Shown here: piece by piece, positions 31,087 to 39,577 of the stretch
How positions within the stretch are numbered: position 1 is the first letter of the stretch
Layout: every line of letters starts with the position of its first letter
Source: Rhizorhabdus phycosphaerae
GTDB taxonomy: Bacteria > Pseudomonadota > Alphaproteobacteria > Sphingomonadales > Sphingomonadaceae
DNA: 64,000 nt
NCBI RefSeq assembly: GCF_011044255.1
Contig: NZ_CP049107.1
Coordinates: 3,469,001 to 3,533,000 of the forward strand
Direction of reading: 5' to 3'
Notes under the pieces: generated by a model
The model's input: only the letters and a program-made list of their open reading frames with translations
Database searches by the model: none
What the model was told of the DNA's origin: nothing
Program-made: the position numbers and the translations under genes

Positions 31087-31597
31087 CGATATTCTCCGAA
31101 CCGTCCCGGGACTCACGCGCGAAGAGAGCGCGGGCGACCAGGATCACTACACCAATGGTAATCGCGGCGTCCGCGACATTGAAGACCAAAAAGGGATGCC
31201 AGTCGCCGATATGCGGATCGAGGAAGTCGGCAACATAGCCGAGCCGTGTCCGATCCGCGATATTCCCCACCGCGCCGCCGAGGACGAGGCCCAGCGCCGC
31301 GACGTCGATCCGCGCCGTCTCCCGCCACAGCCAGACGATCACGCCGATCGCGATGGCCGAGGTGAGGCCGACCAATATCCAGCGCTCGGCGTTCGATCCG
31401 GCCACCAGAAAGCCCATCGAGATGCCGTAATTCTCGACCCAGCGCAGGTCGAAGAAGGGCATGATCGGGATCAGCCCGCGCTGTGGCAGGGCGAGCGGAC
31501 CCATGATCAGCCATTTGCTGACCTGGTCGGCGACGAGGACGAGGGCGGCGACGATCAGCCCGAAGGCGCGATGGGGCCGCCCCTGTACGTTAGCCAT
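31076..31597 (-). CDS. lspA: lipoprotein signal peptidase (signal peptidase II)
   Basis: This 173-residue membrane protein has four spans and the conserved LspA boxes ADQVSKWLI, NYGISMGFL, GGAVGNIADR and NVADAAI. The catalytic aspartates are D115 and D143. It removes signal peptides from prolipoproteins after lipid attachment and is the target of globomycin. Its start overlaps the ileS stop by 8 bases, the very common ileS-lspA arrangement, and its end overlaps the BamF-like gene. Confidence 0.96.
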   Translation of the reverse strand: MANVQGRPHRAFGLIVAALVLVADQVSKWLIMGPLALPQRGLIPIMPFFDLRWVENYGISMGFLVAGSNAERWILVGLTSAIAIGVIVWLWRETARIDVAALGLVLGGAVGNIADRTRLGYVADFLDPHIGDWHPFLVFNVADAAITIGVVILVARALFARESRDGSENIDAV

Positions 31598-34500
31598 GGA
31601 CCACCGACTCGCACCGGTCGCACAGCGCGCCTTCGGTCGTCACCTCGGGCAAATGCCGCCAGCAGCGGCCGCACTTCTCGGCCTCGGTCTTGGCGACCTC
31701 GAAGGCGATCGGATCCGATCCGCCAGCCAGCTCGGCTGCGGCCGGGTCGCCGTCGACGACCTCGATCTTGGCGACGATGGCAATCTCGGTGAAGTCGACC
31801 GAACGGAGCAGGGCGGCTTCGGCGGGATCGTAGCTGATCGCCGTCACGTCGACCTCGAGGCTCGACCCGATCACCTTCTCGCGGCGCAGCGGCTCGATCT
31901 GGCCGGTCAGCTTCAGGCGGTAGCGGCGCAGCAGTTCCCAGCGCATGCGCAGGTCCTCGTCGCGCCAGCCGGCCTCGACCTCGGGCCAGGTGAGCAGGTG
32001 GACCGAACCGCGCTCGGGATAGCGCGTCGTCCACACTTCCTCGGCGGTGAAGCAGAGGATCGGCGCCGCATAGCGGACCAGCGCGTGGAACAGGATGTCG
32101 AGGACGGTGCGATAGGACCGACGCTTCAGGTCCGACGGCGCGTCGCAGTAGAGCGAGTCCTTGCGGATGTCGAAGAAGAAGGCCGATAGGTCGTTGTTCG
32201 CGAAGTCGCTCAGCGCGCGGGCATAGCGGTTGAACTCGAACGCGGCGGTCGCCTCGCGCAGCTCGGCGTCGAGCGACGCGAGCAGGTTGAGGATATAGCG
32301 CTCCAGCTCGGGCATGTCCGCCGGGGCGACGCGCTCGGCCTCGTCGAAGCCGTCGAGCGCGCCGAGCAGATAGCGGAAGGTGTTGCGCAGCTTGCGATAG
32401 GCGTCCGAGGTGCCGGCGAGGATCTCCTTGCCGATGCGGACGTCCTCGAAATAATCGGTCGAGGCGACCCACAGGCGCAGGATGTCGGCGCCGCTCTCGT
32501 TGATGATCTTGAGCGGATCGACGACATTGCCGACGCTCTTCGACATCTTGCGGCCCTGCCCGTCGAGCGCGAAGCCGTGAGTCAGCACCGCGTCATAGGG
32601 CGCCCGGTCGCGCGTACCGCAGCTTTCGAGCAGCGACGACTGGAACCAGCCGCGATGCTGGTCCGAGCCTTCGAGATAGAGGTTGGCGCGGGTGCCGGCG
32701 CCATAGCGCGCCTCGACCGTGAAGACATGGGTGCAGCCCGAATCGAACCAGACATCGAGGATGTCGTTGACCGGCTCATAATCGGCTGCGTCGTAGTCGG
32801 CGCCGAGCAGCTGCTGGTGATCGGCGGTGAACCAGGCATCGGCACCGCCGGCCTCGAAAGCCTCGATGATGCGGCCGTTGACCGCCGGGTCGCGCAGATA
32901 GTCACCGCTCTTGCGGTCGACATAGAGCGCGATCGGCACGCCCCAGGCGCGCTGGCGGCTGATCACCCAGTCGGGGCGGCCCGCGACCATCGCATGGATG
33001 CGGTTGCGCGCCTTCTCGGGCACCCAGCGCGTCCGCTCGATCGCATCGAGCGCGGTCTCGCGGAGCGTGGCGCCGTTCGTCTTGCTAAGCCCCTCCCCTT
33101 CAGGGGAGGGGTTGGGGTGGGGACTACTCTCCCCACCAACGCCAGACTCTGCGAGACCCTGAGGCCCCACCCCAGACCCCTCCCCTGAAGGGGAGGGGCT
33201 AACGGCCCGATCCATCGGGATGAACCATTGCGGGGTGCATCGGAAGATCACCTTGGCCTTGGAGCGCCAGCTGTGCGGATAGCTGTGCTTGAAGTCCGCG
33301 CTCGCCGCGAGCAGTGCGCCCGCTTCGCGCAGGTCGGTGCAGATCGGGCCGTCGGGTGCGGTAAACTTGGCGTTGATCACCGAACCCTGTCCGCCGAGCC
33401 ACGCCCAGTCGGCGCGGTACTTGCCATCGCCCTCGACCGCGAACACCGGCTCAATGCCATGCGCCTTGCACAGGAAGAAGTCGTCCTCGCCATGGTCCGG
33501 CGCCATGTGGACGAGGCCGGTGCCCGCATCGGTGGTGACGAATTCGCCCGGCAGGAGCGGACGCGGCCTGGCGAAGAAACCGCCGAGCTCGTGCATCGGG
33601 TGGCGGGCGATGGTGCCGGCGAGCTGGGAGCCTTTGAAGCGCTGGATCACGTATCCGGGCGCCATGCCATGCTGCGTGCGCGCTCTGAAGCTGTCCAGCA
33701 GAGCTTCGGCAACGATAAACCGATAGTTACCCATTAGCGGCGTTGCTTCGCCGGGTTGCACAACTTGGGCGAATGTCTTGGTAGATTCGACCAAGACGTA
33801 GTCCACCTCCGGGCCATAGGCCAAAGCTTGGTTGACTGGGATAGTCCAAGGTGTGGTTGTCCAGATGACCGCGTAGACTTTTTCACCTGCGTCGATCGAT
33901 GCTTGGATGTCAGGCGCATTAGGCGCCTCGACGATCTCGAACGCCACGTCGATCTGGGTCGAAACGATGTCCTCATATTCGACTTCGGCGTCGGCCAGCG
34001 CGGTCTTTTCGACCGGGGACCACATCACCGGCTTGGCGCCGCGATAGAGCTGGCCGCTCTCGGCGAACTTGAGCAGTTCGCCGACGATCGCCGCTTCGGC
34101 GTCGTACTTCATCGTCAGATAGGGATCATCCCAGTCGCCGTCGACGCCCAGCCGCTTGAACTGCTCGCGCTGCACCGACACCCATTTCTCGGCATAGGCG
34201 CGGCATTCGGCGCGGAACTGGACCGGGTCGACCTCGTCCTTGTTCAGCTTCTTCGCGCGATAGGCCTCCTCGACCTTCCACTCGATCGGCAGGCCGTGGC
34301 AATCCCAGCCGGGGACATAGGGCGCATCCTTGCCGAGCAAGGACTGGCTGCGGACGATGATGTCCTTCAGCACCTTGTTCATCGCATGGCCCATGTGGAT
34401 GTCGCCATTGGCGTAGGGCGGGCCGTCGTGGAGGATGAAGCGCTCGCTGCCCGCGCGCGCCTTGCGCAGCGTCCCGTACAGGTCCTCCGCCGCCCAGCGG

Positions 34501-34601
34501 GCGAGGATCGCCGGTTCCTTCTGGGCGAGGCCGGCCTTCATCGGGAAGTCGGTCTTCGGCAGGAAGACGGTGTTGCGATAGTCGGGTGCTGCGTCGGTCA
34601 T
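31590..34601 (-). CDS. ileS: isoleucyl-tRNA synthetase with an in-frame palindromic insertion
   Basis: This 1003-residue class I synthetase attaches isoleucine to tRNA-Ile. It has the HIGH-type motif GDIHMGH near residue 66, KMSKSVGN in the second half, an editing domain between (WTTTPWTIPVN, GTGLVHMAPDHGEDDF), and a C-terminal zinc site CGRCWRH...CDRC. It is about 40 residues longer than expected because residues 467-507 (around SPSPSGEGSG and HPNPSPEGEG) are encoded by a palindromic element that keeps the frame. The insert falls between IPMDR and TLRETAL, a variable linker, so activity is probably retained. A GC-poor patch (33721-33900, 54% by count) also stands out. It precedes lspA in the operon. 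Confidence 0.97.
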   Translation of the reverse strand: MTDAAPDYRNTVFLPKTDFPMKAGLAQKEPAILARWAAEDLYGTLRKARAGSERFILHDGPPYANGDIHMGHAMNKVLKDIIVRSQSLLGKDAPYVPGWDCHGLPIEWKVEEAYRAKKLNKDEVDPVQFRAECRAYAEKWVSVQREQFKRLGVDGDWDDPYLTMKYDAEAAIVGELLKFAESGQLYRGAKPVMWSPVEKTALADAEVEYEDIVSTQIDVAFEIVEAPNAPDIQASIDAGEKVYAVIWTTTPWTIPVNQALAYGPEVDYVLVESTKTFAQVVQPGEATPLMGNYRFIVAEALLDSFRARTQHGMAPGYVIQRFKGSQLAGTIARHPMHELGGFFARPRPLLPGEFVTTDAGTGLVHMAPDHGEDDFFLCKAHGIEPVFAVEGDGKYRADWAWLGGQGSVINAKFTAPDGPICTDLREAGALLAASADFKHSYPHSWRSKAKVIFRCTPQWFIPMDRAVSPSPSGEGSGVGPQGLAESGVGGESSPHPNPSPEGEGLSKTNGATLRETALDAIERTRWVPEKARNRIHAMVAGRPDWVISRQRAWGVPIALYVDRKSGDYLRDPAVNGRIIEAFEAGGADAWFTADHQQLLGADYDAADYEPVNDILDVWFDSGCTHVFTVEARYGAGTRANLYLEGSDQHRGWFQSSLLESCGTRDRAPYDAVLTHGFALDGQGRKMSKSVGNVVDPLKIINESGADILRLWVASTDYFEDVRIGKEILAGTSDAYRKLRNTFRYLLGALDGFDEAERVAPADMPELERYILNLLASLDAELREATAAFEFNRYARALSDFANNDLSAFFFDIRKDSLYCDAPSDLKRRSYRTVLDILFHALVRYAAPILCFTAEEVWTTRYPERGSVHLLTWPEVEAGWRDEDLRMRWELLRRYRLKLTGQIEPLRREKVIGSSLEVDVTAISYDPAEAALLRSVDFTEIAIVAKIEVVDGDPAAAELAGGSDPIAFEVAKTEAEKCGRCWRHLPEVTTEGALCDRCESVVHG
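33086..33202. repeat. peptide-coding palindromic element inside ileS
   Basis: The element of about 117 bases (39 codons) has outer arms TAAGCCCCTCCCC and its complement. Each arm is itself a perfect 9-bp hairpin (CCCCTCCCC-TTCA-GGGGAGGGG, and the reverse with TGAA). GGGGTGGGG/CCCCACCCC forms a second paired tier. It has no stop in the ileS frame and adds a Ser/Pro/Gly/Glu-rich peptide to the protein. Related arms occur at 24152-24176 and, more distantly, at 47724-47833. Confidence 0.88.
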
Positions 34602-34690
34602 TCGAAGATCTGTTCCACAGGCCGCCGGTCAGGCGCGGCGCCGAGACGGTCTCGGCGGCGTCGGACAGGTTCGGGCTTTGCCGGCAGGCC

Positions 34691-35632
34691 CTACGCGACC
34701 GGGCTGGACGCGGCAAGTATCCGCTTGGCTTCGGCGCAGTCGCGATCCATCTGCTCGGTCAGCGTCTCGAGGCTGTCGAACTTCGCTTCGGGCCGGATAT
34801 AGGCGATCAGCTCGATCTCGATCGCCTGATCATAGAGGCTTTCGGCGAAGTCGAAGAAGAAGACCTCGAGCAGTTCCTTGGGCGGGTCGAAGGTGGGGCG
34901 GATGCCGACATTGGCGGCGCCGTCGATCACACGTCCATCGGGCAGGCGGCCGCGCACCGCATAGATGCCGTAGCGCGGGCGCAGATAGCGATCGAGCGCG
35001 ATGTTCGCGGTCGGATAGCCGATCGTGCGGCCGACCTTGTCGCCATGCTGGACGGTGCCGGCAATGCGGAAGGGGCGGGTCAGCAGGCGCGCGGCCTCCT
35101 GCGGATCACCCTCGGTCAGCGCGGCGCGGATGCGGCTCGACGAGATCGGGCCCTTGTCGTCGCTGACCGGGCCGATCGCAGCGGTGGTCATGCCGTGGCG
35201 CGCGCCGATTTCGGCCAGGATCGCGACATTGCCCGACCGACCCTTGCCGAAGGTGAAATCCTCGCCGGTCACGACATGCGCCGCGCCCGCGCGCTCGATC
35301 AGCAAATCGGCGACGAACTGTTCGGGCGTGAGACTGGCGAGCGCTCCGTCGAAACGGAACACGAGCATCGCGTCGGCGCCGGCCTCGGCGAACAGCCCCG
35401 CGCGCTGGTCGAGCGTGGTCAGCCGGAAGGGCGGGGCATCGGGGCGGAAGAAGCGGACCGGGTGCGGATCGAAGCTGGCGACGAGCACCGGACGCCCGGT
35501 CGCGCGGCCATGCGCGATCGCTGCGCCGACGACCGCCTGATGCCCCCGGTGGAAGCCGTCGAAATTGCCCAGGGCCACCACGCCCCCGCGCAGATGCGCA
35601 GGCACGGGGCGATCGCATGTCAGTCGCTCCAT
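34691..35632 (-). CDS. ribF: bifunctional riboflavin kinase / FAD synthetase
   Basis: This 313-residue protein has an N-terminal nucleotidyltransferase domain with VALGNFDGFHRGHQ and SSSRIRAAL, which makes FAD from FMN and ATP. A C-terminal flavokinase domain with GTVQHGDKVGRTIGYPTAN (in pieces) makes FMN from riboflavin. Length and both motifs are typical. It lies between folA (35 bases) and ileS (89 bases) on the minus strand, the conserved ribF-ileS-lspA order. The start at 35632 (MERLTC) avoids a long non-conserved lead. Confidence 0.95.
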   Translation of the reverse strand: MERLTCDRPVPAHLRGGVVALGNFDGFHRGHQAVVGAAIAHGRATGRPVLVASFDPHPVRFFRPDAPPFRLTTLDQRAGLFAEAGADAMLVFRFDGALASLTPEQFVADLLIERAGAAHVVTGEDFTFGKGRSGNVAILAEIGARHGMTTAAIGPVSDDKGPISSSRIRAALTEGDPQEAARLLTRPFRIAGTVQHGDKVGRTIGYPTANIALDRYLRPRYGIYAVRGRLPDGRVIDGAANVGIRPTFDPPKELLEVFFFDFAESLYDQAIEIELIAYIRPEAKFDSLETLTEQMDRDCAEAKRILAASSPVA

Positions 35633-35667
35633 GCGCCGCCTATAGAAAGGGGCGGAGGCCCGCGCAA

Positions 35668-36177
35668 TCAGCGCCTGACCAACGTCACGAAAGTGTAGGC
35701 CGGGCGCCCATCCTCGGCGGGATGCGCCTCGCGCGCGACTTCGGTCCAGATGGCCGGGTCGAAGGGCGGGACGACCGTATCGCCCTCGGGCTCCAGCTCG
35801 ACCTCGGTCAGTTCGATGCGGTCGGCATGGTCGAGCGTCAGCGCATAGATTTCGGCGCCACCGACGACCGACAGGCGCGGGGCGTTGCCGGCGGCGGCGA
35901 TTGCCTCGTCGACGCTGTGGACGGTCTCGGCCCCTTCCGCTTGCCAGGCGGGGTCGCGCGTCAGGACGATGTGGCGCCGACCGGGCAGCAGGCCGGGCAG
36001 GCTCTCGAAGGTCTTGCGCCCCATCAGCATCGGCGCGCCCTGCGTCAGCGCCTTGAAGCGGCGCAGATCGGCCGGCAGCCGCCACGGCAGATCGCCGTCA
36101 CGCCCGATCACGCCGTTGCGCGCCCTGGCGAGGACGAAGACGATCTCCGGCCGGCTCACCGCGCTCATCTCGCTCAA
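35668..36177 (-). CDS. folA: dihydrofolate reductase
   Basis: This 169-residue enzyme has NGVIGRDGDLPWRLPADLRRFK (in pieces), with the catalytic acid D of DLPW-type loops and the NADPH motifs LMGRKTFESLP and VVGGAEIYAL. It reduces dihydrofolate made by thymidylate synthase, whose gene overlaps its start by 4 bases, so the pair closes one folate cycle in one operon. The length is normal for a chromosomal trimethoprim-sensitive type. Confidence 0.95.
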   Translation of the reverse strand: MSEMSAVSRPEIVFVLARARNGVIGRDGDLPWRLPADLRRFKALTQGAPMLMGRKTFESLPGLLPGRRHIVLTRDPAWQAEGAETVHSVDEAIAAAGNAPRLSVVGGAEIYALTLDHADRIELTEVELEPEGDTVVPPFDPAIWTEVAREAHPAEDGRPAYTFVTLVRR

Positions 36178-37100
36178 ACCGCCACCGGCGCGGCGATGTG
36201 CGGGTGCGGGTCATAGCCCTCGATCACGAAGTCCTCGAGCGCATAGTCGAACATGCTTGTGGGTTTGCGCACCAGCTTCAGCGTCGGGAAGGCGCGCGGT
36301 TCGCGCGACAGCTGTTCTTCGACCAGATGGCCATGGTTCGAATAGACATGGGTGTCGGCCCCCATCCACACGATCTCGCCCGGCTCCAGATCGGCCTGCT
36401 GCGCCAGCATCCGCACCAGCAGCGCGGCTTCGAAGATGTTGAACGGAAAACCGAGGCCGAGGTCGCAGGAGCGCTGGTAGAGGATGCCCGATAGCCGCCC
36501 GTTCGCGACATGATATTGATAGGTCATGTGGCAGGGCGGCAGCGCCATGCCCGGCAGTTCGGGCACGTTCCAGCCGGTGAAAATCAGCCGCCGGGAGCCG
36601 GGATTGGTCCGCAGCGCCTCGACCAGTTCGGCGATCTGGTTGATGCCCTGCCCCTCGCGGCGGTAGAGCCCGTCGCCGGCGGGGGTGTAGCGCGGCCAGT
36701 CGACCCATTGCTTGCCATAGACCGGCCCAAGGTCGCCCCACTGCTCCGCGAAGGCGGGGTCGTCGATGATGCGCTGCTCGAACGTATCGCGGTCGATCGT
36801 CTCGCCGGTGGCGCGGCGATATTTATCGAGCGGCCAGTCGGTCCAGATGTGCACCTTCTGCTGCACCAGCGGGCGGATGTTGGTTTCGCCCGACAGGAAC
36901 CACAGCAGCTCCTTGACCGCCGATTTCCAGAAGATCTTCTTGGTGGTGATCAGCGGGACCGTGCCGTCCGACAGGTCGAAGCGCATCGTGACGCCGAACA
37001 AGGCACGGGTGCCGACCCCCGTGCGGTCGGTGCGCTCGTCGCCGTCGGTCCAGGCGCGGCGCATGGCGGCGAGATATTGTCGTTCGGGATGGTCGGTCAT
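36174..37100 (-). CDS. thyA: thymidylate synthase
   Basis: This 308-residue enzyme makes dTMP from dUMP and methylene-tetrahydrofolate. It shows the nucleophile Cys in PPCHMTYQYHV, the phosphate-binding RSCDLGLGFPFNI, and YGKQWVDW. It is longer than E. coli ThyA (264) because of extra residues in the small domain around DKYRRATGETIDRDTFEQR, as in several alphaproteobacteria. It is the first gene of the leftward thyA-folA-ribF-ileS-lspA-bamF run. The start at 37100 (MTDHPERQY) is preferred over one at 37136. Confidence 0.96.
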   Translation of the reverse strand: MTDHPERQYLAAMRRAWTDGDERTDRTGVGTRALFGVTMRFDLSDGTVPLITTKKIFWKSAVKELLWFLSGETNIRPLVQQKVHIWTDWPLDKYRRATGETIDRDTFEQRIIDDPAFAEQWGDLGPVYGKQWVDWPRYTPAGDGLYRREGQGINQIAELVEALRTNPGSRRLIFTGWNVPELPGMALPPCHMTYQYHVANGRLSGILYQRSCDLGLGFPFNIFEAALLVRMLAQQADLEPGEIVWMGADTHVYSNHGHLVEEQLSREPRAFPTLKLVRKPTSMFDYALEDFVIEGYDPHPHIAAPVAV

Positions 37101-37198
37101 GGGAAGGGCGTAGCCGCTTACGCCCCCGCCTTTCAAGGGAGCGGGGATGTCGATGGGGCACTGGCATTCGGATCGCCCGCTCGCTACATCGCTCCGAT

Positions 37199-37990
37199 AT
37201 GGCCAAGCTCAAGATCGCTTCCTGGAACATCAACTCGGTCCGCGCGCGCATCGACATCGTGCGGCAGTTCCTCGAGGAGCAGCAGATCGACATCTTGTGC
37301 CTGCAAGAGACGAAGGTCCGCGACGACGTCTTCCCATTCGAGATGTTCCGCAAGCTCGGCTATGCCCATTTCGAGATCAACGGCCAGCCGATGCACCATG
37401 GCGTGGCGATCATCTCCAAAGTGCCGCTGCACGACAATGGCCGTCACGACTGGCAGGACAATGGCGAGGCGCGTCACATCGGCGTACGGCTCGACTGCGG
37501 CATCCGGCTGGAGAATGTCTACATACCGGCGGGCGGCGACGTTCCCGACCGTGAGGTCAATCCCAAGTTCGGCCAGAAGCTCGACTTTCTGGGGCGCATG
37601 ATCCGCTGGTCCGAGGAGCTGCGCGAGCCGACCCTGCTGGTCGGCGACTTCAACATCGCCCCGCTCGAATGCGACGTGTGGAGCCATAAGCAGCTGCTCG
37701 ACGTGGTCAGCCATACGCCGATCGAGGTCGAGACGCTGGCGCGCCTGCAGGCCAGTCATGACTGGGTCGATCTCGGCCGAACCTTCATCCCGCCGCCCGA
37801 GCGGCTCTACACCTGGTGGAGCTACCGCGCGCAGGACTGGGCCGCGTCCGATCGCGGACGGCGCCTCGACCATATGTGGGCGAGCCCGTCTGTCGCGAAG
37901 CAGGCGACCAACCATTATGTGTGCGAACCCTGCCGGTCGTGGCTGCGCCCGTCCGATCACATCCCTCTGGTGACCGAGTTCGAATTTTGA
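37199..37990 (+). CDS. xthA: exodeoxyribonuclease III
   Basis: This 263-residue enzyme of the EEP superfamily has IASWNINSVRAR, the metal ligand Glu in CLQETKV (E37), GDFNIAP and the terminal SDHIPLVTEF. It cuts at abasic sites and removes 3' blocking groups during base excision repair. It diverges from thyA with about 100 bases between starts. Its stop overlaps the TTG start of ribA (TTGA), suggesting coupled translation. Confidence 0.95.
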   Translation: MAKLKIASWNINSVRARIDIVRQFLEEQQIDILCLQETKVRDDVFPFEMFRKLGYAHFEINGQPMHHGVAIISKVPLHDNGRHDWQDNGEARHIGVRLDCGIRLENVYIPAGGDVPDREVNPKFGQKLDFLGRMIRWSEELREPTLLVGDFNIAPLECDVWSHKQLLDVVSHTPIEVETLARLQASHDWVDLGRTFIPPPERLYTWWSYRAQDWAASDRGRRLDHMWASPSVAKQATNHYVCEPCRSWLRPSDHIPLVTEFEF

Positions 37991-39048
37991 CCGCTGCAAG
38001 AGATGCTGCCCGCGCGATCGACGCGCTGAAGCGGGGCTGGCCGGTTGCGGTCAGCGCTGATGACGGGCGCGTCGTCGTGCTCGCGATCGAGACCGCGAAC
38101 GATGTTTCGCTTGCCGCCTTCGATGGCGGGCAGCCTGCGGACGTGCTGCTGTCCGCTGCGCGCGCTGCGACACTCAACCTCGCCAACCAGCGCGATGCTG
38201 CGAGCCCGGCTTGTCCGGCGATGATCGAGCGGGTGCCGTGGATCGACCTGCCCACCGCCATCGCGCTCGCCGATCCGGTGCGCGACATGGCGACGCCGCT
38301 GAAAGGGCCGTTCCGCGCCAAGGGCGTTACCGCGGCCGCAGCCTGCGCCGCAGCACTTCGCCTTGCGCGCCTCGCCGGTCTGTTGCCGGCGCTGTTCGTC
38401 CGCCTGGACGGCGCGGTCGAGGCCGAGCTCGAGGCTGCGTCGCTCGACGACTATGAAGATCCGGCGCATCTGGTGATCGCCTCGCAGGCACGCCTGCCGG
38501 TCACGGTGAGCGAGCGGGCCGAGATCGTCGCCTTCCGCCATGTCGCCGACGCGGCCGAGCATGTCGCGCTGATCATCGGCACGCCCGATGGCACGCCGCC
38601 GCTCGTCCGCCTGCACAGCGAATGCCTGACAGGCGACGTGCTGGGTTCGCTCAAATGCGACTGCGGACCGCAGCTCAACGGCGCGTTGAAGGCGATGACG
38701 CAGGCGAGCTGGGGCATCCTGCTGTACCTGCGGCAGGAAGGCCGCGGCATCGGTTTGATCAACAAGCTGCGCGCCTATGCGCTGCAAGATCAGGGATTCG
38801 ACACGGTCGACGCCAATCTGCGGCTGGGCTTCGGCGTCGACGAGCGCGATTTCCGCGTCGCGGCACGAATGCTCTCGCTGCTGGGGCAGCTGAAGGTGCG
38901 GCTGCTGACCAACAACCCGCAGAAGGTCGCCGGGCTGGAAGCGGCGGGCATCGCCGTCGCCGAACGCGTGCCCCACAAGATGGGCGAGAATCCGCACAAC
39001 AGCGCCTATTTGGCGACCAAGCGCGACCGGACCGGTCACGTCCTGTGA
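37987..39048 (+). CDS. ribA: GTP cyclohydrolase II with an N-terminal RibB-like domain
   Basis: This 353-residue protein has a complete C-terminal RibA domain: RLHSECLTGDVLGSLKCDCG supplies the three zinc cysteines, and RQEGRGIGLINKLRAYALQ and RLLTNNPQKV are typical. It opens the imidazole ring of GTP in riboflavin synthesis. The first 150 residues (AIDALKRGWPVAVSADDGRVV and so on) are a diverged relative of RibB, but the acidic DDEDRENEGD motif needed for DHBP synthase activity is absent. The start TTG 37987 overlaps the xthA stop; no ATG in the frame fits. Confidence 0.88.
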   Translation: MTAARDAARAIDALKRGWPVAVSADDGRVVVLAIETANDVSLAAFDGGQPADVLLSAARAATLNLANQRDAASPACPAMIERVPWIDLPTAIALADPVRDMATPLKGPFRAKGVTAAAACAAALRLARLAGLLPALFVRLDGAVEAELEAASLDDYEDPAHLVIASQARLPVTVSERAEIVAFRHVADAAEHVALIIGTPDGTPPLVRLHSECLTGDVLGSLKCDCGPQLNGALKAMTQASWGILLYLRQEGRGIGLINKLRAYALQDQGFDTVDANLRLGFGVDERDFRVAARMLSLLGQLKVRLLTNNPQKVAGLEAAGIAVAERVPHKMGENPHNSAYLATKRDRTGHVL

Positions 39049-39061
39049 GCGATAGCCGGCC

Positions 39062-39568
39062 GTGACCGACATCCGGGTGGACGTCGACGCGCTGACGCTG
39101 ACGGGCCCGGACGGCGTGGCCGTTCCCTGTGCGATCGGGCGATCAGGCGCCTGCCCCGCCGATGAGAAGCGCGAGGGCGACGGGAAGACACCGCTCGGCC
39201 GCTGGCCGATCCGGACGATCCTGTTCCGCAAAGGCGCGGCGGTACCGCCACCCGGCTTGCGCCTGCCCTGGCGCTGGATCGGCCCCGACGATGGCTGGTC
39301 CGACGGCGTCGACGATCCCGAATATAACCGGCCCGTCCGCCACCCGCACGCGCACTCGGCCGAGCGGCTGGTGCGCGACGACGGCGCCTATGACGTCATC
39401 GTCGTCCTGGGCCACAATGATTCGCCGCCGGTACCGGGCAGCGGCAGCGCGATCTTCCTCCATTGCAGCGAAGGCCGTCCGACCGCCGGTTGCGTCGCGG
39501 TCGAAAAGCCGGCGCTGCTCGCACTGTTGCCGCTGCTGGCGCCGGGGGACGCGGTCGAGATCCTCTGA
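39062..39568 (+). CDS. L,D-transpeptidase-family (YkuD) protein, cytoplasmic-type
   Basis: This 168-residue protein ends in the YkuD catalytic signature HCSEGRPTAGCVAV, with H134 and nucleophile C144. It lacks a signal peptide and starts at GTG 39062, 13 bases after ribA. The YkuD subgroup without a secretion signal (YafK/L,D-transpeptidase-like) is widespread in alphaproteobacteria, and the export route is unclear. Export by an unusual signal, or a role on a small substrate, are both possible. The EKREGDGKTPLGRWPI segment is characteristic of this subgroup. Confidence 0.85.
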   Translation: MTDIRVDVDALTLTGPDGVAVPCAIGRSGACPADEKREGDGKTPLGRWPIRTILFRKGAAVPPPGLRLPWRWIGPDDGWSDGVDDPEYNRPVRHPHAHSAERLVRDDGAYDVIVVLGHNDSPPVPGSGSAIFLHCSEGRPTAGCVAVEKPALLALLPLLAPGDAVEIL

Positions 39569-39577
39569 CCGCCGACG

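Noticed and set aside
33086-33202. The ileS palindrome read as an operon terminator or a frameshifting site
   Set aside because: It lies mid-gene with no T-run and the frame is continuous through to the zinc-binding C-terminus, so an in-frame insertion explains it better.
39062-39568. Secretion signal for the YkuD protein behind ribA
   Set aside because: The N-terminus (MTDIRVDVDALTLTGPDG) is polar with no hydrophobic core, and no alternative in-frame start adds one.
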